Source: Hymenoscyphus infarciens
Taxonomy: Eukaryota; Ascomycota; Leotiomycetes; Helotiales; Helotiaceae
NCBI GenBank assembly: GCA_001414345.1
Contig: LLCB01000040.1
Location: 124,001-188,000, forward strand
Direction of reading: 5' to 3'
Length of the DNA stretch: 64,000 nucleotides
Shown one piece after another: positions 35,252 to 46,603 of the stretch (position 1 is the first letter of the stretch; every line of letters starts with the position of its first letter). The notes beneath the pieces were generated by a model. It did no database searches. It had not been told where the DNA came from and saw only the letters and a program-made list of their open reading frames with translations. Position numbers and translations under genes: made by a program.

Positions 35252-36193
35252 TTATTTTTGGCGTATGTTCTTGGATTTCCGCTTTTTGAAGACCACACCC
35301 ATTGTGACTTCTTCACTCTCTTCCTGCTTCAGTATTTCCTCCACTGTTCCAACCGCAGGTATATCCGCCAAACACTCCGGGAATTCCTTCTTAACTTCCC
35401 CTTCGGCCTTCGGTATCTCCTTCTCAATTTCCTGATTTGCCGGCGGAGACTCGACTTTGATATCCGACGTACTTTCCATTTTCATCTCAAATTTCGGTTT
35501 CACTTCCGCAGGCTTCGAAGGTCTCGCAGCAGTAGCCTGGCTCAGCAACGCATCAAGATCCCCCTCATCTTCCTCTACGGGATGACTCCTAAACTTCGAG
35601 CCCCATCGTTTTTTCTTGATTTCAGCTTCCTCTTCCTCTTCCTCATTAACCTCCCGTTTCCTCACCCCCAAAGCAACAGCTTCCGTCTTCCTCTCCCCAT
35701 TAGCTTCTAGAATAGTCTCCTTCGTAACCGTCCACTCCCCCGCCATCGCCATATCAGGTCTAAATTCATCCGGAATACTAACGCCCATCTCTGCTAACTG
35801 TGCTAATTGTTGTTTCCTTTGCGCGGGTGTAGCTTGTATATTTTTCGGTATTGAAGGTGTTGGTCCTCTTCCGAATGCTGAATTTGTGGAACTTGCTTCT
35901 CCATTGTTTGAGGAGGAATTGGAGACTAGACCATTTAAACGCGCGACCTCTGATTTGGCGCGGTCTTTATCTTTCTCATCTTTTTCGTGGCTGCGATGGA
36001 GGTCTCGCAGGAAGCGCTTGAGGTTTCCTTGGTGCTTGGGGGTGGCTTCGTGGTTGGCTTTTTCGAGTTTGGTGTCGCGGACGTAGGTTTTGCAGTGTTT
36101 GCACCAGTATTTTGGCTGCGAGGGTGTTAGGAAATGGGTGCTAGATTGGGGAGGCAGGGAGGGACTTACTGTTGACTTCCAATATTCCGACAT
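35252..36193 (-). CDS. U1-type (C2H2) zinc-finger splicing factor, WBP4/FBP21-like
   Basis: Exons 36170-36193 and 35252-36115 encode 295 aa. Exon 1 gives MSEYWKST, and exon 2 continues PKYWCKHCKTYVRDTKLEK...HEATPKHQGNLKRFL, an N-terminal U1/matrin-type zinc finger (Cys-x2-Cys ... His-x5-His) as in WBP4/FBP21 and its yeast relatives. The rest is charged and low-complexity with Glu/Lys runs and a basic end (FKKRKSKNI). WBP4 proteins belong to the spliceosomal B complex. The 54-bp intron (GTAAGT..CAG) is a multiple of three and has no in-frame stop, so unspliced mRNA would still encode a protein with 18 extra residues just before the finger. No WW domain was seen. Confidence 0.85.
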   Translation of the reverse strand: MSEYWKSTVSPSLPPQSSTHFLTPSQPKYWCKHCKTYVRDTKLEKANHEATPKHQGNLKRFLRDLHRSHEKDEKDKDRAKSEVARLNGLVSNSSSNNGEASSTNSAFGRGPTPSIPKNIQATPAQRKQQLAQLAEMGVSIPDEFRPDMAMAGEWTVTKETILEANGERKTEAVALGVRKREVNEEEEEEAEIKKKRWGSKFRSHPVEEDEGDLDALLSQATAARPSKPAEVKPKFEMKMESTSDIKVESPPANQEIEKEIPKAEGEVKKEFPECLADIPAVGTVEEILKQEESEEVTMGVVFKKRKSKNIRQK

Positions 36194-36483
36194 CTTGGGG
36201 ATTTTCTAGTAGATGCGAGAGTGGTGTTTGTGGTTCTCGAACTTGCGAATATTCCAGGGCAGTCGACAAGTTACCGGCTTAAGCAAGTTGAAAATTGGTC
36301 AGTTGTCGTAGAGATGTTCTTGGATAGACGGCGCAAGGTGGTTAGATACAAAGTGACTAGAAACGGAACGGTTCCCCATGTCAACCTTGACATATGCCAA
36401 GAATACTAGCGTCAAATACAAGGGCGCATCACTCAAAGCTCTCCAGCTATCAACCCAACCTTCACCCAAACCCCATACTCGTC
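36194..36483. promoter_or_regulatory. Divergent promoter of the zinc-finger and SLP2-like genes
   Basis: This 290-bp interval lies between two start codons. If the upstream in-frame ATG at 36394 were used for the plus-strand gene, the shared region would shrink to about 200 bp. No factor site was recognised. Confidence 0.35.
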
Positions 36484-37784
36484 ATGGAAGCAGCACGAAT
36501 AGCCATGAACGGGCAGCTGCTCAGCAAGAATATGTCGTCTGCGACCCTGGGCAGACGATCAGTACCTCTCCTCCGAGCCTCGGCTCTTCCTCTCCAAAGA
36601 GTTCAACACCAAAGACAATTACATCTTACCCCCAGGACTCAAGCACCCAACACCGGCCTCCTAGGAATAAACAACAACTCCAAAATTCCTACCTCATACT
36701 TCCACCGTCCTTCCCTACCAGCGAATACCATTGTTCGATTTGTGCCCCAGCAGACAGCATGGATTGTCGAACGAATGGGAAAGTTCAATCGGATTTTGGC
36801 TCCAGGATTGGCTATCCTTATGCCTTTTATTGATCGCATTGCTTATGTGAAGAGTTTGAAGGAATCTGCTATTGAGATTCCTAGCCAGAGTGCGATTACG
36901 GCGGATAATGTAACACTTCAACTCGATGGTGTTTTGTACACCAGAGTGGTGGATGCTTATAAAGCTAGGTAAGCTACCTTCTCCTTCTTTTCAAACCTTG
37001 TTCGTTAATAAATCAAAGTTACGGAGTCGAAGATGCCGAATACGCAATTGGACAACTCGCCCAAACAGCCATGCGTTCAGAAATCGGTCAATTAACCCTC
37101 GACCACGTCCTCAAAGAACGAGCAGCCCTCAACACCAACATAACCCTAACAATCAACGAAGCGGCTCAAGCTTGGGGCGTAGTCTGTCTACGATACGAAA
37201 TCAGAGATATCCACGCCCCAGAGGGAGTCGTAGCAGCAATGCACCGACAGGTCACAGCCGAGCGAAGCAAACGAGCGGAAATCCTGGAATCAGAAGGTCA
37301 AAGACAGAGCGCTATCAATATCGCCGAAGGAAGAAAACAGAGTGTTATTCTTGCGTCTGAGGCGTTGAAGAGTGAGCAGATTAACATGGCTTCTGGAGAG
37401 GCGGAAGCTATTCTTTTGAAGGCTAAGGCTACTGCTGCAGGGATTGATGCTGTTGGACGGAGTATCTCGGAAGGAAAGGAGGCTGCGCAAGGAGCGCTTA
37501 GTTTGAGTGTTGCGGAGAAATATGTTGATGCTTTTGGGAAGTTGGCGAAGGAGGGTACGGCTATTGTTGTGCCAGGAAATGTTGGTGATATTGGAAGTAT
37601 GATTGCCAGCGCCATGGCGGTTTACGGAAAGGTTGGAGACGCTCAAACAAAAGCCACGGCTGCGCGAGCGTTGGAATACTCAAACTCAGCAGAGACTGGC
37701 GAAGCCAGTGGATCGGAAACACCGGCTGATGAGATGAAGAGAACTATGCTTGCTTCGTTTGAGAATACTAGGCAGAAGAAGTAG
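36484..37784 (+). CDS. Mitochondrial stomatin-like protein (SLP2 family)
   Basis: Exons 36484-36968 and 37019-37784 encode 416 aa; the intron splits a Ser codon. A basic N-terminal presequence (LGRRSVPLLRASALPLQRV...HLTPRT) precedes the SPFH/prohibitin domain: RFVPQQTAWIVERMGKFNRILAPGL, YVKSLKESAIEIPSQSAITADNVTLQLDGVLY, SYGVEDAEYAIGQLAQTAMRSEIGQLTLD and WGVVCLRYEIRDI. A long coiled coil follows (AERSKRAEILESEGQRQ) and then a C-terminal SLP2-type region (VAEKYVDAFGKLA). SLP2 scaffolds cardiolipin microdomains with prohibitins and proteases at the inner membrane. An in-frame upstream ATG at 36394 exists; the later start gives the better presequence. Confidence 0.95.
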
Positions 37785-38003
37785 GGGTGGTTAATACATA
37801 GGTAGTAAAAATTATTGTATAACAGTGTTATTTTATGGTCTGCGTGGGATGGAGTAGGCGTTTTTGGAGATGAGAATGGAAAACTTCTCTCAATATCATA
37901 ATGTCAAAAAAAATTGGGCTTTTATCTCACTTCACACTCGTGATTGTCAAAAGGCAATGATCTAGGATCGAAGAAGTCCTTGTTACTCGCTCGTGTCTAT
38001 GGG

Positions 38004-38044
<41 letters not shown>

Positions 38045-38418
38045 AGAATCGCTGCTTTTTCGAGCCTAACTAGTGCAATTTAGAGCATCTCAAAGAATTA
38101 TGTTGTACGAGCTAGGGTAGAATAGCCAGGTTTGGATTTTGGTATTCTATCGCGCACTGCTAACTCCATATGACCTGTGTCTTTTCGTTTCATTTTTGTA
38201 TCATACTCAATTCTTCAAAGTAATACACCCACCAAAAAAATACAAAATACAATCCCAACACCTATCACTCACTCCTTTATTATCTCAGTCTCATTCTTGT
38301 CCCCTTTTTGTCTCAGGTGGTTTCCTAGGCTTGCAATCAGCCTTTCACCTACGACTACTACAAGTAACAAGAATAAAACATAGCGTAAGAGAAGAGGAGC
38401 TTGAACATACCCCACACT
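37785..38418. repeat. Intergenic region with (GA)n microsatellite
   Basis: An uninterrupted GA run of about 35 bp occupies roughly 38007-38041 in the 3' flank of the SLP2-like gene. The remainder is AT-rich with no gene. Confidence 0.55.
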
Positions 38419-39716
38419 CTTCATAGTCTAAATAACAACCTCCTGCATCTCCTTAAAGATGTCACCATCCTAATAGTCATCTACATCTGGTGCGTATCTT
38501 CGGGGGACGATTTTAAATGCTCTTCCTATTTTTGTATTAGCTATTCTATTCTTGGAATACATGGTGGAAGAAGGTAGAAGTGAGATCTTGGGCGTAAACC
38601 AAAAAGAAAGAGGTGGGGTAAGAAAAAGGAGAAGGGAAAGGGGACGGAAAGACAGGCTATTTTTACTAGCATCACTAGCAATCTTCAACATCGCCTTACA
38701 AGATACTTTCACCGTTGCTAAACCGACATCACGACCATGGTGGTGTTCTTGGATTGATTCTGGCAAGCTTGGGGGTCAGACGTACCTGTGTTTTTTGTTT
38801 TTGGCAGTGAACGCCGGGCAAAAGAGTACGTTGGCAAAGGGAGGGAAGGGGGCAAATTACCAAGGAGCAACCAAATTCACCCTAATACTTTCCCTCCAGG
38901 CGGTCCTCCCCATATTCCTTAAGTTCCCAATTTCGCTATATTATTTCGGGGTGTTCCTACTTAATCTATATCATCATTCATTAACTCACCTTCTCCTCAA
39001 CCTAGATATTCTCCTTTTAACTCTTGAGTATTCCACGTCTTTTCATACAAGAACGAAGAAAGGAAATCGGGAAGCAGTAAGGGGACACACATACCAACAT
39101 AGGCAGCAATACTCGATTTCAAAATCAAACACCGATCTCTCGACTTATCAATCGGTTGACGACGGAAACAATAGAATGCTAGTTTGGTTGTGTAGATCAT
39201 GCCTATTAGGTCTATTTTTAGGATGCTGTGGTCTGGTTCGGATCTATTCAATAATCCATTAATTAGTAAAAGAAGTCATTTTGTGAAGGCGTTTGATATC
39301 CTCAAGTCTAAAAACATCATCCTGCCCCACAATTCCTGCATTTGCGATCACAATAGCACTCCCCCTATGGTTTTTATTTTGTTTAGTTGAGATGTGATCT
39401 CGGGAGGGTGAGGGGAAAGGGAATTGTTACCCTGCGTCGGCGAATGCTTGAGTGTAGGCTTTTCCTAGGCCGCTTGCTCCTGAAAGTAATCATCTCATGA
39501 TTTGAAAATAACTGGGAATAGAGTATTCACCACCAGTAATAACAACAAATTTCCCAACCAATGCTTCCGTGCTGAACGAAGTACTCACTTCAACAGGACC
39601 CCAATCCCGATATTCTTCAACAACCGACACAACGAGCAACCATGTACCATTTGTCGAGTCCCTATTGTTGTTCTCTTTGGCCTCGAGGGGGACCAGTACA
39701 GGTGTTGACTAGAAAG
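38419..39716 (-). pseudogene. Decayed short-chain dehydrogenase/reductase (SDR) gene
   Basis: Read on the minus strand, SDR pieces occur in the right order. A lead TNGTWLL...EEYRDWGPVEV and VGKFVVITGG (about 39520-39650) are followed by ASGLGKAYTQAFADAG (about 39425-39470, joined through an intron-like gap). Next come VIANAGI (about 39350), YTTKLAFYCFRRQP...RDRCLILKSS (about 39100-39200), GRTAWRESIRVNLVAPW (about 38870-38920), and ESIQEHHHGRDVGLATV...MLKIASDAS with GRAFKIVPRRYAPD (38480-38760). Damage: no in-frame ATG at the 5' end, loss of the segment between the Rossmann first helix and NAG, possible stop TAA at 38867-38869 after APW, and TAG at 38470-38472 within the conserved C-terminal DDY-x-DGDIFKEMQ. 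It is therefore a pseudogene of an NAD(P)-dependent oxidoreductase. Confidence 0.75.
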
Positions 39717-40414
39717 ACAGAGTCGCGCCCGCCTCACTGGCTAGCAACGCACGAGGTCCAATTCCAAGACTTTTTTGAGGCCCAAGGAACGGGCACGAAC
39801 GTTCTAGGGGGTTTGTGAATGGAGGTTTGGTTTCACAGGAGAGTTTGGGGTTGAAGGACAAGGCGCTGGGAGAAGCACACAACAGTGCTATTATTGAAGA
39901 CTACCTATACTAGTAGTGGGGTAAATCAGCGGGAGAAAGAAACGTGTGGACGGAACTTGAGACTAGGTAGGAGACAATTCTTGAAAATTGATCTGCAAAG
40001 GGAGGCTTGAAAGCCACTACTGGATAGGGTCCTAGATCTTTCTTCTAGGTGATACTTGTACACCTTGCGAACAGCTCTAACTTTGAGCTTTCATTTTCAA
40101 TCGTGGGCTGGGCTTCAAGGGAGACGTATAGAAAATCGCAAGTGATACAATACTGTACTCAACTTTTCTTTGGATGAAGTGAAAGCTAGGGCGACCCGAT
40201 TTGATGCCGATGCTTCAGCCGAAGTCGGTTCTGACACAAGATCGGGTCCCGTTTCCAGTGACAACTTTCGGCTCCTGGAACAAGCGCCAGAGTGCCTTCC
40301 GTGCACGTGCCTTGCCAAGCCTAGCGAACCTCGAAATTTGGGGAATCGCGTTCGCGAAGTTGCATCTCATCTACCACCTAATCATGCCCATCGACCACCA
40401 ACTTGGTGACAACC
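39717..40414. other. HIR1 5' flank, no gene seen
   Basis: About 700 bp between the SDR relic and HIR1. Short ORFs on both strands near 40115-40410 overlap each other and have no recognisable product. Confidence 0.4.
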
Positions 40415-43400
40415 ATGAAGTTCATAAAGCCTGCCTGGTTGACGCATAGCGGTATGTTCTATTGCTCTTGGTCTATTTCATTGCAATAAATCCCCTTCTG
40501 ATCCTCGACATTTGGTACCGCAGCTTGCTGATATTCGCGCTTCCCTGCGCCCCGACCATAGGAGAACAAAAAGATTTCGAAGTTTACAGTTGCCATGTTT
40601 CCCCCGACGGAAGCAGACTCGCGACCGCTGCAGGAGGTACGATGATAATGGGAATGGGAACTGATTGTTGGGATTGCGCTGATGGAATACCTAGATGGAC
40701 ATGTCCGAATCTGGTCGACAGATGCCATCCTCCAAGCGGGAGATCCGACCTGCACGAAACCAAAACAATTATGCCACATGAGCTATCACTCCGGGACCAT
40801 CCATACAGTTAGATTTTCTCCGAATGGCCGATGGCTTGCGTCAGGCGCCGACGACAAGATCATATGCATCTACCACCTAGATCTCAACCCTCCAGCGCAT
40901 TCGTCCTCCTTTGGTGCGCAACCCTCCCGGAAACCTCCCCTACAATGGCCGAAAACTGATGAAATGATGTAGGAACGAACGAGCCACCTCCCGTGGAGAA
41001 CTGGAAAATATTAAAGCGTTTAATTGGACACGAGAATGATGTGCAAGATCTGGGCTGGTCTTATGATTCCTCGATTATGGTATCCGTTGGTTTGGACTCG
41101 AAGATTGTGGTTTGGTCGGGACATACTTTTGAGAAACTAAAGGTCCTATCAGTGCATCAGAGTCATGTTAAGGGAATTACTTTCGACCCCGCCAACAAAT
41201 ACTTTGCGACAGCAAGCGACGATCGAACTATCAAACTCTTCCGATTCACATCCCCCTTACCGAATGCTACATCCTATGACTCGATCAACAATTTCGTTCT
41301 CGATCACACAATTGTAGCACCATTTACATCATCCCCGTTGACGACATATTTCCGAAGGTGCTCTTGGTCGCCAGATGGAAACCACATTGCAGCAGCTAAT
41401 GCGGTCAACGGACCTGTCAGTTCAGTTGCTATCATAAATCGAGGACAATGGGATAGTGACATCAATCTCATCGGACATGAAGGGCCAACCGAAGTCTGCA
41501 CCTTCTCTCCCCGTTTATTCAGCAGTCAAGAGATCAGCCCTGAAACTACCGATAACAGCGGCTACAGCACTCAGGCCCTAGTCACAGTCATTGCATGTGC
41601 TGGACAAGACAAGACACTCAGTATTTGGAATACAAGCTCTTCGAGGCCATTAGTTGTAGCTCAAGATTTAGCGGCAAAGTCAATTTCCGATCTTGCTTGG
41701 ACTCCTGATGGGCTTACCATATTTGCGTCAAGTTTGGACGGTAGCATCATTGCTTGCGAATTTGAACGAGGCGAGCTTGGTTTTATTGCACCCTGGTCAG
41801 AAAATGACAAGGCACTACAGAAGTTTGGTGTCGGTCGGAGAGGTGTTGGAGTGGTCGAGGACGTCGCGTCTCTACGTCTCGAAGAGAGAAGTAGAGCAGG
41901 TGAGTTACGAGGGGCGGAGGGAAGAATGGGTGCGTTGATGGGTGATGCTGCGTCAAATCCTGTACCCGCCCCGGTTCTCAACGGTATCGCCAGCAGCAAC
42001 GGGACAACAACTCCAATGACTGGCCTGGTCGTACCTCCAGTCGTTCCATCAAATGCAGTCGTTCCGTCAAATGGTGTTCCTCCGCCCGTGCCCGTCGTTA
42101 CAAATGGCCGACCAGCTGTGGAATCACCGGCTCCAGCTCCTCCTCCACCAGCTGCCGACCCAAGTGCAGAAAAAATAGAGGCGATGAAGCAGCGTGTAAC
42201 AATCACCAAGGAGGGAAAGAAGAGAGTTGCCCCACTACTTGTTTCTTCTTCCGGAACTGGGCTCTCCTCTTTACCTCAATCTCAACTTATGGCTGCAAGC
42301 TCCTCCAACGCCCAAAATGACGCCCCAAAATTAATCCTAGATTTGTCAAAGCCATATGATGGTCTTCCTAGGGGTGGTTTGGCTGCAATGTTACTAGGCA
42401 ATAAACGAAAAGCGATAGTTTTAGATGATGAAGACCAGGAAGAACAGGCCAACAAACGCCCTAATCATGGAAACTCCCAATTTCCAGTCCCCATTATGAT
42501 AAATGGTGTCAATGGCGTAGAGCCAGCAGGACCCATGCAACCGCACAATGGCATTGTTCCGACACCCGAATTCATTCGACCCGCTGTTGTCAATCCTATC
42601 ATGGCCGTTAGTCAGGTCCGACTAGCTGTACCCAAAGTACGGACACATATCCTAAGATCACTTGACCGTGGTGCTTTGCCAGCCTCTTCTGGGAACAATA
42701 GTACGAATGGAATAGAAGAATCTACCAAGGCAGCAGATGATATAGTATTTGAAGCACAAAATCCTGGTGGAAACCCGGCTCAAACGAAAGACCCAACGAA
42801 AATCAGTGCATCTAAACGAGGTGCAGTTCTTTGGCAAGATTTCTTACCAAGAGCGGTTGTCCTAGTTACTGGAAACAAGAATTTCTGGGCCGCTGCCGGT
42901 GAGGATGGTAGCATTTACACCTGGACACCTGCAGGTCGAAGAATTTTCAATGCTTTGGTTCTGGAGTCTCAGCCTGTCATCATCGAAGCAAGAGGATGGT
43001 GGCTGCTTTGCATTACAGCAGCAGGAATGTGTTACGTTTGGAATCTCAAGACACTTGCATCACCTCATCCTCCCGTCTCGCTGGCCCCTATCTTGGATAT
43101 TGCGATGCATTCCCTTGGTACACACACAACTAGTGCTCCAGGAGTTACCTCTGCACATCTGAATTCTACTGGCCATATTATCGTCACACTTAGTAACGGT
43201 GATGGCTACCTTTATTCGCCGGCAATGTTCATTTGGCAACGGTTGTCGGAGGCTTGGTGGGCAGTTGGCAGTCAATACTGGAACTCCAACGATTCGTCCA
43301 TCGGCGCTCTGCAATCAAGTGGTGTCGGTGCGGACTCGCGACGGGATGGCGAAATTTCTTCCTCGAATATATCTGCTGGTATCATCCCACATCTTGAAAG

Positions 43401-43919
43401 ACATACCACGAATGAGGTTCTTCTCAAAGGTCGCGCATATCATCTACAACGTCTCGTTAAAACTTTACTGTCACGGGAAGGATTTGAGAATTTCGAATCT
43501 GGTGTTAGCATTGCTCATCTCGAGAATCGTGTGGCAGCTGCTATGCAACTTGGTGCCAGAGAAGAATTCCGAATTTACCTCCACATGTACGCTAAGCGCC
43601 TCGGCGCTCAGGGATTGAAGACCAAGGTCGAAGAGCTCTTGAAAAGCATCCTGGGTGGCATTTTGCAGGATAAAACAGATAAGGATGCGTTGTTAATCGA
43701 TGAGGGAGGCCAAGGATGGCATAGTGAGGATGATAAACTTTGCGGATGGGACCGAAAGGAATTATTGAAGGAGGTCGTGCTGATTCTTGGTACCTTAATT
43801 TCACTGAACATGCACTTGAGCACCCGACTAACATTGCGCTAGGTAAATTCCGAGAATTACAAAGACTCACGGTACAATATTCAAAGGTCTTGGGGATGGA
43901 CGATGAGGAAATGTCATGA
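40415..43919 (+). CDS. HIR1: Histone chaperone subunit Hir1 / HIRA
   Basis: Exons 40415-40451, 40562-40636, 40695-40913, 40973-43789 and 43843-43919 encode 1,074 aa, with every junction in phase. An N-terminal WD40 propeller starts MKFIKPAWLTHSGEQKDFEVYSCHVSPDG, with repeats ending GHVRIW, DKIICIY, SKIVVW, RTIKLF, KTLSIW and GSIIACEF. A Pro/Ala-rich, low-complexity linker follows, then the HIRA C-terminal domain (WAAAGEDGSIYTW...GMCYVWNL...LAPILDIA; LENRVAAAMQLGAREEFRIYLHMYAKRL). The end is KFRELQRLTVQYSKVLGMDDEEMS. Hir1 deposits H3-H4 independently of replication and represses histone genes as part of the HIR complex. The linker carries the HIRA B-like stretch before the C-terminal domain. 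Confidence 0.95.
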
Positions 43920-44404
43920 TCTATTTTGCTACATTTTGCGAAGGCGTTAAGGCTTGCATTTGTGGAGTTACCTAATTTGTACGTCTAAAGGGGAAACTCG
44001 TGTATCAGAGGTCATATAAGGTATTGTAGGTATATCTGGGGGCGTATGCGTTTTTTTGCTCCTTAAACATGGAGCTACTACTTTTTTTTATTAGTAGACT
44101 TAGGATTGGTCAAGGGGAACATATCTCTAGAAGCCAGTTAATCTAGGCAGTTCAGAAATACGACGCTATTTGTGGCAATTGATTTTTTCTTCTGGTTCGA
44201 GGTAGGTGCTACCGGCGGTGGTTGTTTCTCTGGGTTGCTCTTTCCCCCTTCTTCAACTTCCAACTTCCACCTCACCACCCCATCACTCTTTGAAACTTCA
44301 ACTTTGCTCCCATATCCTCAGTTCTCATTGTGGAACATTTACCACCGTCTCACCTAGAAATCCAACACAACTCGTCAACCTCGCAGCGCAACACAAACAG
44401 CAAA
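43920..44404. other. Intergenic region between HIR1 and the GT15 gene
   Basis: This is the HIR1 3' flank and GT15 promoter/5' UTR in tandem orientation. The CT- and CA-rich stretch at 44230-44400 looks like a fungal promoter/leader. No ORF was supported. Confidence 0.4.
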
Positions 44405-46276
44405 ATGTCCAACCGACCACCCTACCCTCCGCTCAACGAATCACCCCCCAAAACATCCATCCGTCCCACCTCTTTTTCGAGCAGCAGATGGTCCCCCATA
44501 TCCATGAACAGCGCCAGTACAGGCACGAATTCTACTTCCTTCTGGAGGACTCCCCCGAAACCCAGGGTTCCTGCTTGGGCGGTAATCAGTACATGGCCTT
44601 CACTACCTGCTTGGCAATTGAGAGGATGGAATTCTGGGCTGAGATGTGGGTATGTTCAACTCCGATGATGAGTGCTTGGGGGAATGAAGAGGTAAGAGTT
44701 GGCGGGATTGGAGTGCTGCTGATGAGATACAGGGTACCGACGAGACGAACGGGGTTATTGTTCTTAATAGGTTTTCTGGTTGTCTTTTTTTGGGCGCTTC
44801 CTTCGCCTGATCAGGATATCACGAGTGAGAGTACGAATGCGTATCAACCTATTCGTCCCGTTCTTCCTCCAGCGAGTAAAGGAGATTCGGATCCGGTGCG
44901 GTGGTTGAAAGAGAATTCGGGGGATAGGCATGCTGTTGGTAATAATATGTTGGGGAAGATTGAGGGTGTGAGGGATATGAAGGAGGTTTGGAGGGGTAGG
45001 CCAAGAGCTGCGTTGATTAGTTTGGTGAGGAACTCGGAGTTGGAGGGGATTTTGGGGAGTATGCGACAGCTTGAGTATAGGTGGAATAGGAAGTATCAGG
45101 TACCCACCACCAAGTTGACCGAATCCCCAGGTTTTGTTTTCTTGTTTGGAGGAAGAGGAGAGCTTGGAGAGGACCGGAGGAAGAGAGAGAGAGGCAGAGA
45201 GGGTACACGGGAGAGACTGACCGACTTCCTAGTACCCATGGATCTTCTTCAACGACGAGCCCTTCACAGACGCCTTCAAATCCGCAACCCAAAACCTCAC
45301 GTCCGCAAAATGTTTCTACGAGGTTGTCCCTAGGGAACACTGGTCCTTACCGGATTGGATTGATGAAAATCGGTTCATGAATTCCCTCGAGTATTTGGGG
45401 AGTATTGGGGTGAGCAAGGGGTGGTTGGTGAGTTATCACCATATGTGTCGTTGGAATTCAGGGTTCTTCTATAAACATCCTATACTGAGGGATTATGATT
45501 GGTTTTGGAGGGTAGAGCCTGATGTGTGTATCCCCCCCCATCTCTCTTATGGTGGTGGTAGAGACTGATAGGCGAGAAAATAGGTGCATTACTTCTGCGA
45601 CATAACCTACGACATCTTCCGCTTCATGCACGACAACAACCTCAAATACGGCTTCAACATGGCCATCCTCGACGACGCCCGATCCTCTCCCTCCCTCTGG
45701 ACCCGCACCTTCTCTTTCGCTCAAGCCAATCCTCATCTCATCCATCCAAATGCTGATCTTTCATGGTTAAGAGATCCCGAGAATGGAGGGGCATACAATA
45801 ATTGTCAATTCTTCTCGAACTTTGAGATTGGCGATTTGAATTTCTGGCGCGGGGAGGCCAATGAGGAGTACTTTAGGTATCTAGATCGCACGGGGGGATT
45901 CTATTATGAACGGTTTGGCGATGCGCCTGTACATACGCTTAGTGTGGGGATGTTTTTGGAGAAAAGGGAAATTTGGTGGTTTAGGGATGTGGGGTATCAG
46001 CATGGGATTAATCGGCATTGTCCTCCGAAGCATGGGAAGGAGGAGGGGAAAGAGGGTCTGAGAGATGGGAGATGTGATTGTGAGGAAACCGGGTTGGACG
46101 AGGGGTTCTACAAGTTGGTTCCGCTTGAGAGCCCGCAGAGCAAACCAAGTGATACTTGCTTGAGGCTTTGGCTTGGAGGTCAGTGGTTGGCTAAGAAGGA
46201 AGGGTGGACTGCCGAGGGCGAAAGGGCGTTTGGGGGAGATGGGTATGGTGGGTATGTTTTGAGGGGGGATGAGTGA
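44405..46276 (+). CDS. GT15 alpha-1,2-mannosyltransferase (Kre2/Mnt1/Ktr family)
   Basis: Exons 44405-44649, 44733-45099, 45233-45523 and 45584-46276 encode 531 aa. It is a type II Golgi protein: a cytosolic Ser/Pro-rich N-terminus, a TM anchor (TGLLFLIGFLVVFFWAL), a short stem, then the GT15 catalytic domain with RAALISLVRNSELEGIL, WIFFNDEPFT, WSLPDWIDE, YHHMCRWNSGFFYKHPIL, YDWFWRVEPDV, the nucleophile region YNNCQFFSNFEIGDLNFWR, GGFYYERFGDAPVHTLSV and the DVGYQH block. These enzymes extend O- and N-linked mannans from GDP-mannose. The QFFSNFEI form, rather than the HFWSNFEI of Kre2, suggests a Ktr4-like subgroup. Exon 1 after residue 59 is less certain: an alternative donor (GTAATC at 44582) exists but would break the frame. 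Confidence 0.92.
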
Positions 46277-46603
46277 GTTTGTGTCGCCAACTTTTGCAAG
46301 ATCTTGGTCATTTTTTGGAGTTGTGGTGTTGAAGATGTGAAAGAGTTATTGACGACACAGTCTATTTTCATTCACTGAAGTCACCCGTTGCTTTACTATG
46401 CTTCCACCGTCCGATGCACGGGACTTGGAACGGATTCACGAACTCCGGGTAAGAGTGATAGGCCTCTACATGTCTCACTTTGAGTAATTGCAACTAGTTT
46501 CTATGTATTGAATATAGCTTTGGGCTTCCGGTGTGCAGAATAGTGATTTAGCGCCCCTCTCCTCGCTTACCCCATTCTTGAACTGAACGAATTGTTTGCC
46601 CAC

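Noticed and set aside
35141..35710. 189-codon plus-strand ORF
   Set aside because: Antisense to the Glu/Lys-rich part of the zinc-finger gene; Phe/Leu/Arg-rich as expected from that.
38552..39262. 236-codon plus-strand ORF
   Set aside because: Opposite to the ordered SDR motifs; composition is not protein-like and no domain is visible.
41661..42209. 182-codon minus-strand ORF within HIR1
   Set aside because: Gly/Thr-rich antisense reading of the low-complexity HIR1 linker.
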